Source: Epiperipatus broadwayi
Lineage: Eukaryota > Onychophora > Udeonychophora > Euonychophora > Peripatidae
Assembly (NCBI GenBank): GCA_028023455.1
Contig: JAQFVV010007268.1
Location: 1 to 64,000, forward strand
Direction: 5' to 3'
DNA length: 64,000 nt
The position numbers were made by a program, and so were the translations under genes. The notes beneath the pieces are model-generated. The model worked only from the letters and a program-made list of their open reading frames with translations. It made no database searches and was not told where the DNA came from. Below are positions 48,711 through 59,923 of this stretch, in pieces. Within the stretch, counting starts at the first letter, position 1, and each line of letters begins with the position of its first letter.

Positions 48711-48979
48711 TTATTTATGAAGCAACCATTATAGTAATATGCTAACTTATATTTTTATTAATTTTTTTCAAGTCTGAACCATCTTTATGGCCAATTAATA
48801 CTTTAAAATGTTTAGCAAGTTCTATTTTAAACTTTTGGAATATTTTTTTGATAAGAAACCTCAACTGTTAGTATCATCTTTTTTAACAATTTTGCTTCTC
48901 TCACTTTTCTTGTAAGTATCTTACATTTTGTTAATTAAAGGTACTTCATGTATTAAATTTAGGAATCTAAAAGTTGAAG

Positions 48980-49100
48980 TTGGGAGATATAAGAGTTCTG
49001 AAGAAGATTGCTGAGGCAATCGAAACTGTAAAAGAGGGTAGTAAATAAAGTATTGTTTAACAGTTGTAAAGTACATGGATGATTTAGTATTATATGGTAT
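48980..49100 (+). repeat. PLE-like tail with CTGAAGAAG stem-loop
   Basis: CTGAAGAA, GATTGC, TGAG, GCAATC and GAAAC (48,998-49,026) form a 6-bp hairpin of the kind seen near PLE ends, followed by GTAAATAAAGTATTGTTT. No PLE coding sequence is adjacent. It differs from a hammerhead by an extra A and lacks helix I pairing. Confidence 0.5.
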
Positions 49101-50130
49101 GTATTAAATCTGTTGATAGCATTATAACTTTAAAATAAATATTTTATATTAATCAAAACATAATCTAATTCTACCTTATTTTTATGCTTCAGCATCCATT
49201 TGCTTTTAAGACACATTTCTCTTTAAAAATGCAGTTATAATGTTTAGTTTACTTTTTTCCTGAAAATTTTAGAAGTCAGTTTCCTCTTTTATTGTTATCT
49301 ATTGTTGTTCAATATTTTAATCAATTATTTTGGACATATCTTGTATGCATTAACACTATGGTAAACTTTATGGGTTCATTTTTATTGTAATATTAATTAT
49401 TTTCATCAAGAAAATAACTGATTGGTATTGACTTTTGAGAAGGTTTTGCTTTTTGTGAGTAAAAGAAATGGACAATAAACAAAATGTAAAAGGGCTTTTG
49501 TTTTTATATTTTAAAATTATATAAGGGAATACTTTAAGTCAGGTGGTGGCTCTATGTTTATTTCTAAAATATGAATCTAACAAACAACAAATCATATTTT
49601 AATCTTCTACCAGAAATGAAGACTTTACCATTTGCTTATTATATAATTCCTTATTCTAAAATACTATATAATTCTTTTAACATATGTTAAAATGTTTTAT
49701 ATATAAATAAAGTTTAATCACCTGCATTACTATTTAATATATATTTAAAGCATATATATATATATATATGTGTGTGTGTGCATGTGTGTATGAATATTAT
49801 TTCTCAGTACTTGTGAGTTTTCAAGTAAACCGAGATGGAAAACCATATTTTAGATAAATGTACAGTTTCGAGGATCTATAATCTATTGAAGATGTGTTAA
49901 CTGTTCAATTAATAAAAAATTAATAAATCAATTATTAAATTTAAAAAAAAAAATTTCAATAAATTTCATTAAGAAAATATTTCAATTTTTTTTTACTTAT
50001 ATTATAAAGTGGGAAGCAATGAGACGCTTTTAACATTGTCCTATTTTGATTCAATTAAGCATGTTTCTTTTTGTCAACAATTAGTTTGGTAAATTGTCAT
50101 AATGATAAAAAATTTGGGACCTTCCTGTCA
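49101..50130. other. AT-rich stretch without genes
   Basis: A (TA)n/(TG)n patch at about 49,755-49,785 is the only feature. Confidence 0.5.
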
Positions 50131-51044
50131 CAGAATGTGATGTAATGGATTGTTTTCAAAGGTTTGGGATCCTGCTCTCCCGAAAAGAGTGCGTTAATGG
50201 TCATGATATGATTACACTCACTGATATGAATAAAGTGTAAATGTTGTATTGATATATTTCTTTCGTTTTGCTGTTAACAAATTAATCCAAAAAAGAAAAT
50301 AAACTGTAAATATTGTGATTAATTTTTCCACAATGATTTTTTTAAAAAATAACAGTAAAAAAAATTTAATACTAAATGCAATATTTCCTAGCAGGTATTT
50401 TTTTTGTAAACATTTTGGGGGCCCCTGAAACTGTAGATTTATCAAAAGGACAAGTTGCCATTTTGGTTTACTTGAAAACTCACACGTACCTATCTCTCTA
50501 ACATTTATTTAAATATATATATATATATATGATAAACGAAACAAGTTATAAATTTTGTAACTTGCTCATAGCTTGCATTTTATGATCACGGTAAAGCTCC
50601 ATCTAGTGATCATATATATATCATCTACTTCTGAGCAGTTGCTGGGTTTTTTAATGTATATCTGTAAAATATCTGAGATATTGCTTATTATAGAGTAAAT
50701 TATAGATCATGTCAGTCCTAAAAACATTTAGATAAATAATGATTTATTAATATAAATGGTACTTGTGTATAATTCAACCGATGACATTTTTGACTTACCG
50801 ATTTCCCTTCCGGTAGACATCGACATTTTTTGCGTGACAACGTTGTCATGGTAACCAAGTGACTGGCATGATTAATCCATCAGAGAGTCAATTTTTTTTT
50901 TTTCACCCGCGAGATTTAAAATTCGTAGAGAGGTTTGGGAAATTTTTTGATTTTTCTGTCTATTGCGATTTTGCTATCCACGGCATCACAGTTACTTTTT
51001 TGAGCTGTTAATTCGGGTAAAGTGTTTTATTTATCTGTTTATTT

Positions 51045-51420
51045 TAAATTTACAAAAAATTTTTGTTAATATTTCTACAATTCTCAAACTTCTCCGGTAA
51101 AGTGTTTTTTATTTATCTGTTTATTTTAAATTTACAAAAAGTTTTTGTTAATATTTCTACATTACGTTTTTAATGTGTAAATAATTTGAAATAATTTTTA
51201 AATCAATTTTGCAATATGCAGTACATTTTAAAAATTACCAAATGCATGTAAAAGTGCGGCATTTTCTGGATGCCATTAATACCAGATTTGCATTAGATCA
51301 CGTCTTTTTTATTTAGGTGTTTATTTAAAATTTACAAAAAGTTTTTGTTAATATTTCTACAATTCTCAAACTTATTTACAAAAAATATTTGTTAATATTT
51401 CTACAATTCTCAAACTTACA
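51045..51420. repeat. internal subrepeats of the 1.13-kb transposon
   Basis: Four copies of a segment containing TTGTTAATATTTCTACA occur at about 51,062, 51,146, 51,345 and 51,390. The first two are part of an 84-bp tandem unit. Confidence 0.85.
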
Positions 51421-51680
51421 TTGAATTATGTTTTAATTTTATTTTTAATTTCTGAATTATATCATACAGCTATGAGAGTAATACAATGTCTGATATATGT
51501 GTATGCCGGGCCTGTGGCCCGACAAAAACATCTGGAGGCCCCCCCGCCAATTCCAGCGCTACACGCTGCTGTATTTTAAAATTGAGAATAATATTTTGAC
51601 GCATGCATGTACAATTTTTTTTTAGTACTTGCCTGACCTGCGTCAGATATTTTTCATTTTTGAATATTTTTTAGCATGTG

Positions 51681-51891
51681 ACCTGGATAATTCAACCGAT
51701 GACATATTACCCTGAAGGCATATCAGTCTAATCTTGCGATTTTTAATGTACCGTGTTCACGTGATCTGCGGACACATTTTAGTGATTACAAGTGTCCGCA
51801 GATCACTTGGAGACATTATCTTAAAAATCGCAAGATTAGACTGATATGCCTTCAGGGTAATACGTCATCGGTTGAATTATACACAGGTACC
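51681..51891. repeat. palindrome forming the right end of the 1.13-kb transposon
   Basis: Arms of about 90 bp: 51,681-51,770 (TGGATAATTCAACCGATGAC...) and 51,800-51,891. The element therefore has a third copy of its terminal repeat 210 bp inside its right end. Confidence 0.9.
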
Positions 51892-52140
51892 ATATAAATT
51901 GTAAATTTGATTATATATTACATATATTTATTGAAGCTCTAGCCGTATAAATTTTCCTGATTTACTATAGTTGTTTTACCATGTATTTAGAAGTAACTAC
52001 ATACCCATTTACCTCTCTAGTCTAGATGTTTAATTAATTGGCTATGAGTTGATCAATTTGAAAGATCCCAAGTCTTTTTGCAACCTGAAAAGTTTATAAA
52101 TCTTAGTGCATTTCCACTCTTTTCTTAACCATCATCATTG

Positions 52141-52539
52141 GAATGTGATGTAATGGATTATTTCCAAAGGTTTGGGATCCTGCTCTCCTGAAAAGAGTGG
52201 TTAATGGTCATGATATGATTGCACATCACTCACATAAATAAAGTGTAAATGCATATGAATAAAGTGTAAATGTTGTATTGATATATTTCTTTCGTTTTGC
52301 TGTTAACAAGTTAATCCAAAAAAAAAAAAAAACTATAAATATAATTAATTTTTCCACAAGAATTTTTTTTTTTAAATAACAGTAAAAAAATTTAATAGTA
52401 AATGCAATGTTTCTTAGCAGGTATTTTTTTGTAAACATTTTGGGGGTCCTTGAAACTGTAGATTTATCAAAACGACAAGCTGCCATTTTGGTTTACTTGA
52501 AAACTCTCAAGTACCTTTTTCTCTAACATTTATTTAAAC

Positions 52540-52611
<72 letters not shown>

Positions 52612-52985
52612 CATCTACTTCTGAATAGTTGTTGGATTTTTAATATAGATCTGTAAAATATCTAAGATATTGCTTATTATAGAGAAAATTATAGATCGTC
52701 TCAGTCCTGAAAACATTTAGATAAATAATGATTTATTAATATAAATTGTAGATCTGATTTTATGTTACACAATATTTATTGAAGCTCTAGATGTATAAAG
52801 TTTTCTGATTTACTATAGTTGTTTTACCATGTATTTAGAAGTAACTACATACCCATTTACCTATCTATTCTGATGCTTAATTAATTGGTTATGAGTTGAT
52901 CAATTTGAAAGGTCCCAAGTCTTTTTGAAACCTGAAAAGTTTATAAGTCTTAGTGCATTACCACTCTTTTCTTAATCACCATCAT
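52141..52985. repeat. segmental tandem duplication, second copy (empty site)
   Basis: It parallels the flanks of the first copy, including TTTGGGATCCTGCTCTCC and the region around the insertion site, but without the transposon. It contains a long (TA)n at about 52,540-52,612. Confidence 0.9.
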
Positions 52986-53995
52986 CATCATCTTGAGAAG
53001 ACACTTAAAAACAATTATGATTAATATTCTTAAAATATGATTTTCCCATGTATTTTTTTACTAAATATCAACTACAATGATAATAAGACAGAGAACCAAT
53101 TAAAAATTAGCATTGCAAATTGAAATCATACCATCTAATAATAGTACTTGTCAGATCCTCCATTGTTTTCAGTTTATCTCTAGAATTTGTAAGATGGTAT
53201 TTAAGACCTAAATACTTTGTTTGTGTGAAAACTGAAAATGTAACTTCCTGAATACTTCAGAATTAAATAAAATTCATTCTAAAAGAGATTTTTATATAAT
53301 TTATAATTCTGATGATTTTTAATGAGCAGGGAAATCATTTTACAGCTTATCAAATATGTAATGCTGAGTTTGTAAATCATGAAACCTCTACAACTTTCTT
53401 TAAATGAATTTTGGAAAATCTAGCTTGTGAATTATCTTACCACATATTTGACATGAGTGTTGAATGAATATTCATATACAATTGTTCCCTAAAAGATACA
53501 GAATTGAACTTTAGTTCTCTCTCAGTGTTTTACTAATAGTTAATCTTTGATTTTATCTTTTCAATGTAAAACAGTATATTTTTATCATGTTAATATTGCA
53601 GGTGAATAAATATATATAACACCACAATAAGCTTTGTAATTAAATAGATTTTTTTAAAAAAAATCAAATTACCATCTTAATTCCTTATATAATCAATACA
53701 TCTGTGCAAATACTTATAAATACATAAAGAAACATAATAGATTGTTTACACAATCCCGACACATGATCATATGTTTAATTAACAATACATTTTTCACTGT
53801 GGCTAATGCATGGATATATATATATATACTCTGGTTGTATTGGACATTTACATCTAATTCTAATATTTTATTTATATTTATAGTTTAATATGACAGGAAT
53901 AATATTCCTGGTCACTTAGAAATATAACACAATTCTGAAAATAAATATTAATATATTTACTTAATGCATTTAGAATACAATATGTTAATTAGTAG
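52986..53995. other. AT-rich stretch without genes
   Basis: No coding or RNA feature is recognised. Confidence 0.5.
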
Positions 53996-53999
53996 TAAT

Positions 54000-54282
54000 T
54001 GATAGTTTCCTGGCAGCATCAGAGGCAAAGGTTATCTTTATTTACATGGATAAAATTTTTGTTCTTTATTAGAATAACAATTCATGTAAAATATTTAATT
54101 CAATATATAATATTTTGTACACAGAGTATTTTAATCAATAGTTTCCTAGTAAAATCAAAGACAAAGGTTATTTCTATTTACATAGATAAAATCTCCTTAT
54201 TTCTGTTCTTTAATAGAATAATAATCCATGCAAAATATTTAATTCTATATAATATCTTATACATGAAGGATTTTATACATAG
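54000..54282. repeat. tandem duplication, about 138-bp unit
   Basis: GATAGTTTCCTGGCAGCATC (54,001) and the diverged AATAGTTTCCTAGTAAAATC (54,138) start two head-to-tail copies, both ending in ATTTAATTC(A/T)ATATAATAT and an ATACA(T/G) tail. Confidence 0.85.
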
Positions 54283-54369
54283 AGAATAGCAACATTTATC
54301 TATGATGGTTCACTTCAGTTATAATTAGAAAACTGTTAGAGATATAACTAATATTTAAGATAAATTTTG

Positions 54370-54785
54370 GAACTTCTTTTAAGGCCTTGTCACTACCATC
54401 TGGGAGATGGCTTGTCTTGTTGCATATTTATGCATTGATAACTTCAGTTAACAGCTTCTTGCTTCAGAACTAAGAATGTGTAAAAGAATTCTACAATAGA
54501 TTTGAGCAACTTTATATGTTGCTATTCAATGTCTGACAATTGCTTGACATTGGCTTTACATCTGAAAATTCTTGTCTCCTTTTATAGTGAGATTCCTGAA
54601 CTTACAGGAAATGAATGTATTCACTACTTAGTTATCCAATTGGCCTATTCATAATATTGGTTCTTATTTCATTTTATCATTATACCATTGGTCATTTTAT
54701 TATAAATAACCATAATAATCTCGCAATTAGAACAAATCCATTATTTATGAGTAAACTCCTGCTTAGTTAGGATGAGTTCATAACA
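54370..54785 (-). mobile_element. Gypsy-type 3' LTR (far end uncertain)
   Basis: On the minus strand the purine tract AGAGGGAA (54,793-54,786) is directly followed by TGTTATGAAC, the expected TG start of an LTR. A TATA box (TATAAAAGGAG, 54,586-54,576) lies about 200 bp inside. The CA end could not be placed, and the given far border is a guess. No second LTR was found. Confidence 0.5.
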
Positions 54786-54805
54786 TTCCCTCTATATGAA
54801 AAAAG

Positions 54806-55800
54806 TTAGCTTTGAAGTACATAGTCTTTAAGGTAACTTGGAGGGGGGGGGCATTTCACTTCATCTTTTGTCATGATTTTCATTATTCTTAGGTCTGGTT
54901 TCACCATCAGATTTGGTTTCTTTATTTTATCTGGATCCTTCATTAGATCTAATTTCTTTGTCTGGACAAGATTCTTTATCTGGTCTGAAAACTTTATGTT
55001 GTCTGGATTCTTTATGAGAATTGGCATCATCAGGTATGTCAAAATCTTCAATGGTGTATGGTATTCATAATTTGCCTTTAATTGATATCTCAGCCTGTGG
55101 TGATATTGTCCATTGACAGATTGAAGAGCCATTATATACATATCTTTTGTATTTACGATGCTGCAATCTATATGGTAGTCTCATGAATATATAGCATAAA
55201 TCATGATTACCTATCTATATTTGAGCACTTTTAATTTTGTTCTTTTGACCTCATTATCAAACATATATGGGTGTATTCTTTTTTATTTCCTGATATATTA
55301 TCAAACACATTTATATAGATTCTTTCCAACTCTGTTATATTTGTGACTTGGTTCACATTTGACTGAACCAGTCATGAATTGATAAATTAGATGACACAAG
55401 AGATAAAAAAGAGTCATTTTATTCAACATAATAACTTTAATTTTTGTTTGACCCAAGAGAGATATTTATTTGGTTTAATAATCAATAATCATTTTGCTAC
55501 TAGATTGCCATCTATGATATTTTTTAACAATGATAGACATATGTTTTTTGATATAATGGATGTGGGAGATCCAATATCCAGTGCTATTGTTATTGGAATA
55601 TTAATTATGATTTGTACTTTGATAGCTGAATCAATGTCTTTTAAATTATTTATATAGCTATTGATTTTACTTTGCCTTTTCAATCTCTTAGAATGGCCAA
55701 TCTTTCCTGAATGTCTTTTTTTAAAACATGTATTTCTATATGACAAGCTTGATTACAATACCCACACTCTGAAACCTAATATGAACATTCAATATGTGCA
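54806..55800 (-). pseudogene. Gypsy-type retrotransposon remnant (zinc knuckle, protease, pol end)
   Basis: Minus strand in order: a degenerate zinc knuckle (CGYCNQACH, near 55,770), then after a frameshift an aspartic-protease core with LDIGSPTSIIS (55,600-55,560; the family has D-T/S-G) and, after a gap, a hydrophilic stretch ending PPPPSYLKDYVLQS (54,850-54,809), like the C-terminal end of Gypsy integrases. Reverse transcriptase, RNase H and most of integrase are missing, so the middle has been deleted. The stop lies 13 bp from the polypurine tract, as in intact elements. Confidence 0.55.
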
Positions 55801-55859
55801 CATTTTGGCTTACTATAATATATCAAAATTTTACATTTGTTTTTGAAAAATCATTATAG

Positions 55860-56035
55860 TGGTGTCTAATATTGTCAGAAGTCTTTAATATTACCAGCAA
55901 GGTAATCATTGGACTCAAAAAGTAACTGATAAAATTAAAACTAGTTTTTTTTCTTTAAAAGAATTATACAACTCATGATAGATTAACTAGATCACCTAAA
56001 CATCAAATGATCACCATTCTTTATTTTTTTCCTAA
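55860..56035. other. short stretch without genes
   Basis: Nothing recognised between the Gypsy remnant and the R2-family repeat. Confidence 0.4.
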
Positions 56036-56039
56036 AAAC

Positions 56040-56215
56040 TAGGTGCAGTGACCTCAGATCTAAGACTCCTCACTGATGAAAGTCACAAGCTAGAAACTAG
56101 TCTGGGGTAGTGGATGAGTAGGCACTAAATAGGGATTTTACACACAAATATTCCTGCATCCATTGATTACTAGGCTTGCACTGAGTGGCATTACTGTATG
56201 GAGAGTTTTGCCTGA
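56040..56215 (+). repeat. R2-family repeat with intact hammerhead core
   Basis: One arm of the family: ribozyme 56,068-56,107, then TAGTGGATGAGTAGGCAC and the outer part TTGCACTGAGTGGCATTACT ending near 56,205. No inverted partner arm is seen. Confidence 0.75.
56068..56107 (+). ncRNA. R2-family hammerhead ribozyme, intact core
   Basis: Helix I CCTCA/TGGGG (5 bp with one G-T), CTGATGA (56,073-56,079), stem II of about 3 bp with an A-A at its base, GAAA (56,093-56,096), palindromic ACTAGT as stem III and GTC at the cleavage site, the preferred hammerhead triplet. Weak stem II is the main doubt. Confidence 0.6.
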
Positions 56216-57080
56216 GTATAGAGTAACCTAAAAAACTCTGAAATCAAAGTGGTATTTGAGTCCATTAATATGGCTGTGGTCTTTTGAGTCCATTAATAAA
56301 ATCTCTACCTTTTTCATCCTTCCCCTGAACACAGAGGTTAAAGTTGTACTCTTAAAATTTATCAGATTTTGGACTGAAATAAGCTCTCAGGTGAGATATC
56401 ACTAAATCAAAATCTAACCCAGAAGAATGTGTAAGGACTTATTTCAGGGCAAAGAACCACAAATGCTGATGAACTTAATTCTTATTTTGTGATTTGAGTT
56501 GCCATAAAAAATAATAAATGAGCTCAATCCACATATGTTGGCCAGTTTTCAGGATTGCCCAGTTTGAATTCGTCCTGGAAACTAATTTTCATGATTTTGA
56601 GGTGGGGGGTGTCCTGCTGTGGAAAATATTTTTTTTCCCATTTTTTCTTTACAGAAAAATCAGCACCCTTTAGCATTTGATTTATGAACTGATAATGTTA
56701 GTTGTCTTTTTTTTTCTTTCAAATAAAATAAATGACAAAAATCTAAACAACCCAATCCCATAATGACTATGCTAATTCTGGTGTTTTTATACTGTGGTAT
56801 AACTGGGAGCAATATTCCTAACCTCTTAAGAATAACATATAGCTTTGAAAGTAAATATTAATATATTTATTTAGAATATATATGTAACTAACTTCAAGCA
56901 TATGTATATAGATATACTTTACAAAGTAGCCAATGTATAAAATAGAAAACAAAACCAGTTTTATTTAGCTATAATCCACCATACTAATAGCTATCCTTAC
57001 TTTAAAAATGCTTTAAAACAACAATTAAAAATATTAACACTAGTATTATCTTCCTTATATATATATATATGAAAATAATA
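56216..57080. other. AT-rich stretch without genes
   Basis: No gene or repeat is recognised. Confidence 0.45.
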
Positions 57081-57151
57081 CATATATGAACTAACTCAAG
57101 GAAATATAAAAATACTAATAAAAACACACGCAGTTACTTCTCTATAAAGCT

Positions 57152-57193
57152 GCTTTGATATTTCAACCAGCAGACTGGTTTTCATCAGAAAGC
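57152..57193 (-). ncRNA. R3-family hammerhead ribozyme, intact core
   Basis: Minus strand: GCTTT pairs with AAAGC (5 bp, helix I), CTGATGA, one extra A, stem II AACCAG/CTGGTT with loop TCTG, GAAA, palindromic ATAT as minimal stem III and C at the cleavage position. The extra A at the base of stem II is unusual. Confidence 0.65.
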
Positions 57194-57227
57194 GTAGCCA
57201 CATGGTTATTTCCAGCCATTTAGCTGT

Positions 57228-57269
57228 CCTTTCTGATGAAAAACAGTCTGCTAGTTGAAATATTAAAGC
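57228..57269 (+). ncRNA. R3-family hammerhead ribozyme, second copy
   Basis: CCTTT against AAAGC (4 of 5 pairs), CTGATGA, extra A, stem II AAACAG/CTAGTT with changes, GAAA, ATAT and T at the cleavage position. Core boxes are intact. Stem II is weaker than in its partner. Confidence 0.6.
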
Positions 57270-57859
57270 AACTTTATAGACAAGTAACAGAGAAGTAATT
57301 CCATGTGGTTTATTAGTATTTATATATATATATGATTTCATGCTACTATTTTCTTCCAAGGAGTAAGCTTGTGGTTAAGACCTGTAGAGGTCCCTACGAT
57401 CGCATTTTCACGCGCATATTCCTGAGGTTTACAGCCTTAGTAAATATTACTTACATAATCAATGTGCATTTAAATAAATTTATAATTACTACTATTTTCA
57501 GAATATTCCATGTGGTAAATAAAATAGCTAAAAAAGCTGACATTTCAGTACAATAACAACTACTTTCTCCAGAGCTTCTTCTTTCTCAAATCATAAGAAT
57601 GTTTGTGGTGAGATGTAAACTCATTATTTTCTTTTGTTATTTCCTTCTCAAACTCAAATTCTATTGGTCGAGAATGTTTTAAAAAATATTTTATTTTCCA
57701 ATAGCTTTTCCTTGATGTTGATTACTTCTTCAATTCACATTTTTAATTCATGCTCCCTGGCTTTTTAAAAATCTTTATAGCCTTCCTTAGCAGTCTTTGC
57801 CTTATGATCTGATCTTGATGATTTTTTAAATTTCTTAAACATTTTTCACAACATCAAAT

Positions 57860-58100
57860 TTATTATGGAAATAGAAAATAATAACCAACTTACATTTTTG
57901 AATGTTTTAATTAAAAGAAAGAATAATGATTCTTTATTTTCCGTTATATATAGAAAGCAAACTTACACAGGAAGGTATTTACATTTTTCTTCTTATCACT
58001 ATCCAGCACAATCTCATCAAGATATCTCTGTTATTATTTTAAAAAAATGCTTCTCAATAATGATCTTGATCACAGTATTATTAATATGATTTTTTCACAT
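57860..58100 (+). pseudogene. Penelope-like RT fragment
   Basis: The plus frame holds LTFLNVLIKRKNNDSLFS, IYRKQTYTGRYLHFSSYH and then loses similarity. In intact PLEs the block LxFLDVxIxR...VYRKPTxTGxYLxxxSxHP follows the YxDD motif, so this is the RT C-terminal part. Upstream catalytic motifs and the downstream GIY-YIG domain are not adjacent. Confidence 0.75.
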
Positions 58101-58995
58101 AATAACTTTTTTTTGATAGTTTGAGAATTAAGACAATTCTGCCATATATAATAGAAATAACTGTAAAAATTAGTAACGTTTGAGAGGAAAATAATATCCA
58201 TACAGTCTACACTACTTTAAAGAAAATGAAATATTTTTTTGGACTAAAAATAAAATTCCTTTGGAGTGCCATCATGTTTATGAAATTCTATGCAGAGTCA
58301 ATCTCTTTAATAATAGCTGTGATTTTTTTACATATATATGCAATCCTTTATAAATTATAAAATTATTCAGTATATTACACTTGCTTCTTTAATATTCTTA
58401 ATAATTGCGAGGGGGGAGAGGAAAATCAGGTTGACATAGTAACATATTGTGTTCGAACACCATCTATTCATATTCAGAGAAAACTCGAGATTAATCAATA
58501 TTTCTACACCTTGAATTAGAGTTATAAAGATAATTTATATATACGTTTTGTGTATTTATGAGTGTGTGAAAAATATAAATTTACGAAAGTAAATTCACAA
58601 ACTTAAAACTAAAGCAATCAGTAACTAATTTAAATATTTAAATCTTTAGCAAAAAAAAAATCGATTGAGAAACTTCGAGAAAGCGATTAAACAAGAAAAA
58701 CGATCTTTCCTTTAAGTATAACATTTACTACATGTTAGTAATTTTATAAAGTTTGACATTAAGTATTTACATTTTTCAAAATATGTTGTCTATATATTTT
58801 AACATAACTGAACAATTTATAAAGCTGCTAATAATTTTGCCATTAGTATTTATTTTAAAAAAATTACTGTCAAAGTTAGAGAATCTTTAATATAATTAGA
58901 TTCTATATTATGTATATATTCAACCTTTTTTGCTTATGGATTTTAGCATAATTATTTTTAATACATTGCACAGGCTTAAACCTGCATTTATATAT
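58101..58995. other. AT-rich stretch without genes
   Basis: No gene or repeat is recognised. Confidence 0.5.
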
Positions 58996-59001
58996 GTAAT
59001 A

Positions 59002-59167
59002 TAGGCGGGATTCGAACTCAGACTTTCACACGACATCTCATATTGCTGAACCACCTGATCACACACGTTAATTATCTTTTCCACATTGTGTGATCAGATG
59101 GGTCAGCAATATGTGATGGCACTGAGAGTAGTGGGTCGTGTAAAAGTCTGAGTTCGAATCCCGCCTA
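59002..59167. repeat. tRNA-like foldback without hammerhead, well preserved
   Basis: Outer ends TAGGCGGGATTCGAACTCAG and CTGAGTTCGAATCCCGCCTA are perfect inverted copies containing a canonical B box (GTTCGAATCCC on the plus strand). TGTGATCAGATGGGTCAGCA upstream of it resembles an A box. Arms are about 70 bp with a short TTAATTATC-type centre. Both strands could in principle carry a pol III promoter. Confidence 0.75.
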
Positions 59168-59920
59168 CATAATTTTTTTTATTTTTTTATTTTTTTTTAT
59201 GAAAAAAAGAGTTTTCTTCGCAAAGTCTATATAAATACGCACATAAAAACGTAATTTGATTCTCTCTCTGACTGCAACATGTTCATAAAAGGATCGATAT
59301 AAAAAAGTTGTTTAATTTGTGTGTAGTCATTAGTACATTAGTCTTCCATGTCGATTATTTGAGATTTAAAATTTGGATGGAGATTGAAAACGTTTCCAAT
59401 AACCTAACTAGCCACTCAGTATGAACAGTAAATATCTATCCAGTTGATCTACGTTAGAGAATAAAAAATTTCAAAATAGGTTGTTTTGGTCATATGAATA
59501 TGCATGCATGTTAATGAATTGATCACGAGAAAAATAAAATATAATAAAATATAATCTAGTCTTCATTAATAATGAAAATGTCATGTTGCTACAGAAGTTG
59601 AAACAATTATTTATGTAAACCTTTAATTAAAAACAATTAGCTAATAAATAATCACATATTCTTTTATGTTTTAATGTTCAACCAAAATTAGAAAAATTGA
59701 AGATAAATGCCTTCCATAATAGAGTTCATAAAAACGCCTAATACTTGTATAACTTCAGTACATACGTACGTACGTACGTATCTATGTGGAACATTGCTTA
59801 AAGCCCTCAGCTCATTAAATTGCATAGTATTATTTAGTTTACTAACTTCATTATCTGTGCACCAAGCATATATATATATTTTACCTAGTCAGTAAAAAAT
59901 GTTTGAGATATTTTATTATA
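59168..59920. other. AT-rich stretch with (ACGT)n patch
   Basis: Five ACGT units occur at about 59,761-59,780. Nothing else is recognised. Confidence 0.5.
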
Positions 59921-59923
59921 TTG

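Larger units (their letters stand above)
50758..51891. mobile_element. 1,134-bp TIR transposon with 8-bp target duplication
   Basis: The ends form a 28-bp terminal inverted repeat with one mismatch (GGTACTTGTGTATAATTC... at the left, the complement at the right ending GGTACC). ATATAAAT occurs directly on both sides (50,750-50,757 and 51,892-51,899). The sister duplicate at 52,741-52,757 carries a single ATATAAAT, the empty site. Eight-bp duplications fit hAT, P or Merlin; GG-ends favour Merlin, but without a transposase this is open. Inside are repeated ATTTACAAAAA(G/A)TTTTTGTTAA blocks and a 210-bp palindrome at the right end. Confidence 0.9.
50135..52140. repeat. segmental tandem duplication, first copy (contains an insertion)
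   Basis: AATGTGATGTAATGGATT (50,136) to CCATCATCATTG (52,140) matches the next unit 52,141-52,985 throughout, except for a 1,134-bp transposon at 50,758-51,891 and differing (TA)n length. Without the insertion both units are about 0.85-0.87 kb. Confidence 0.9.
57085..57325. repeat. R3-family foldback with two hammerheads, in (TA)n
   Basis: Inverted arms (about 57,105-57,205 and 57,225-57,310) lie between (TA)n arrays at 57,058-57,070 and 57,319-57,331. The outer ends ATACTAATAAA...ACAC and GTGGTTTATTAGTAT are inverted. Each arm contains one hammerhead, their 5' sides facing each other. Confidence 0.8.

Noticed and set aside
50218-52486. Two similar minus-strand frames (75 and 86 codons) in the tandem duplicates
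   Set aside because: They are mirrored because the DNA is duplicated. Content is low-complexity and the frames differ by indels, so no sign of protein selection.
54873-55070. 65-codon plus-strand frame with repeated phenylalanine
   Set aside because: It is antisense to the Gypsy pol end, and the repeated pattern mirrors a low-complexity charged stretch on the other strand.
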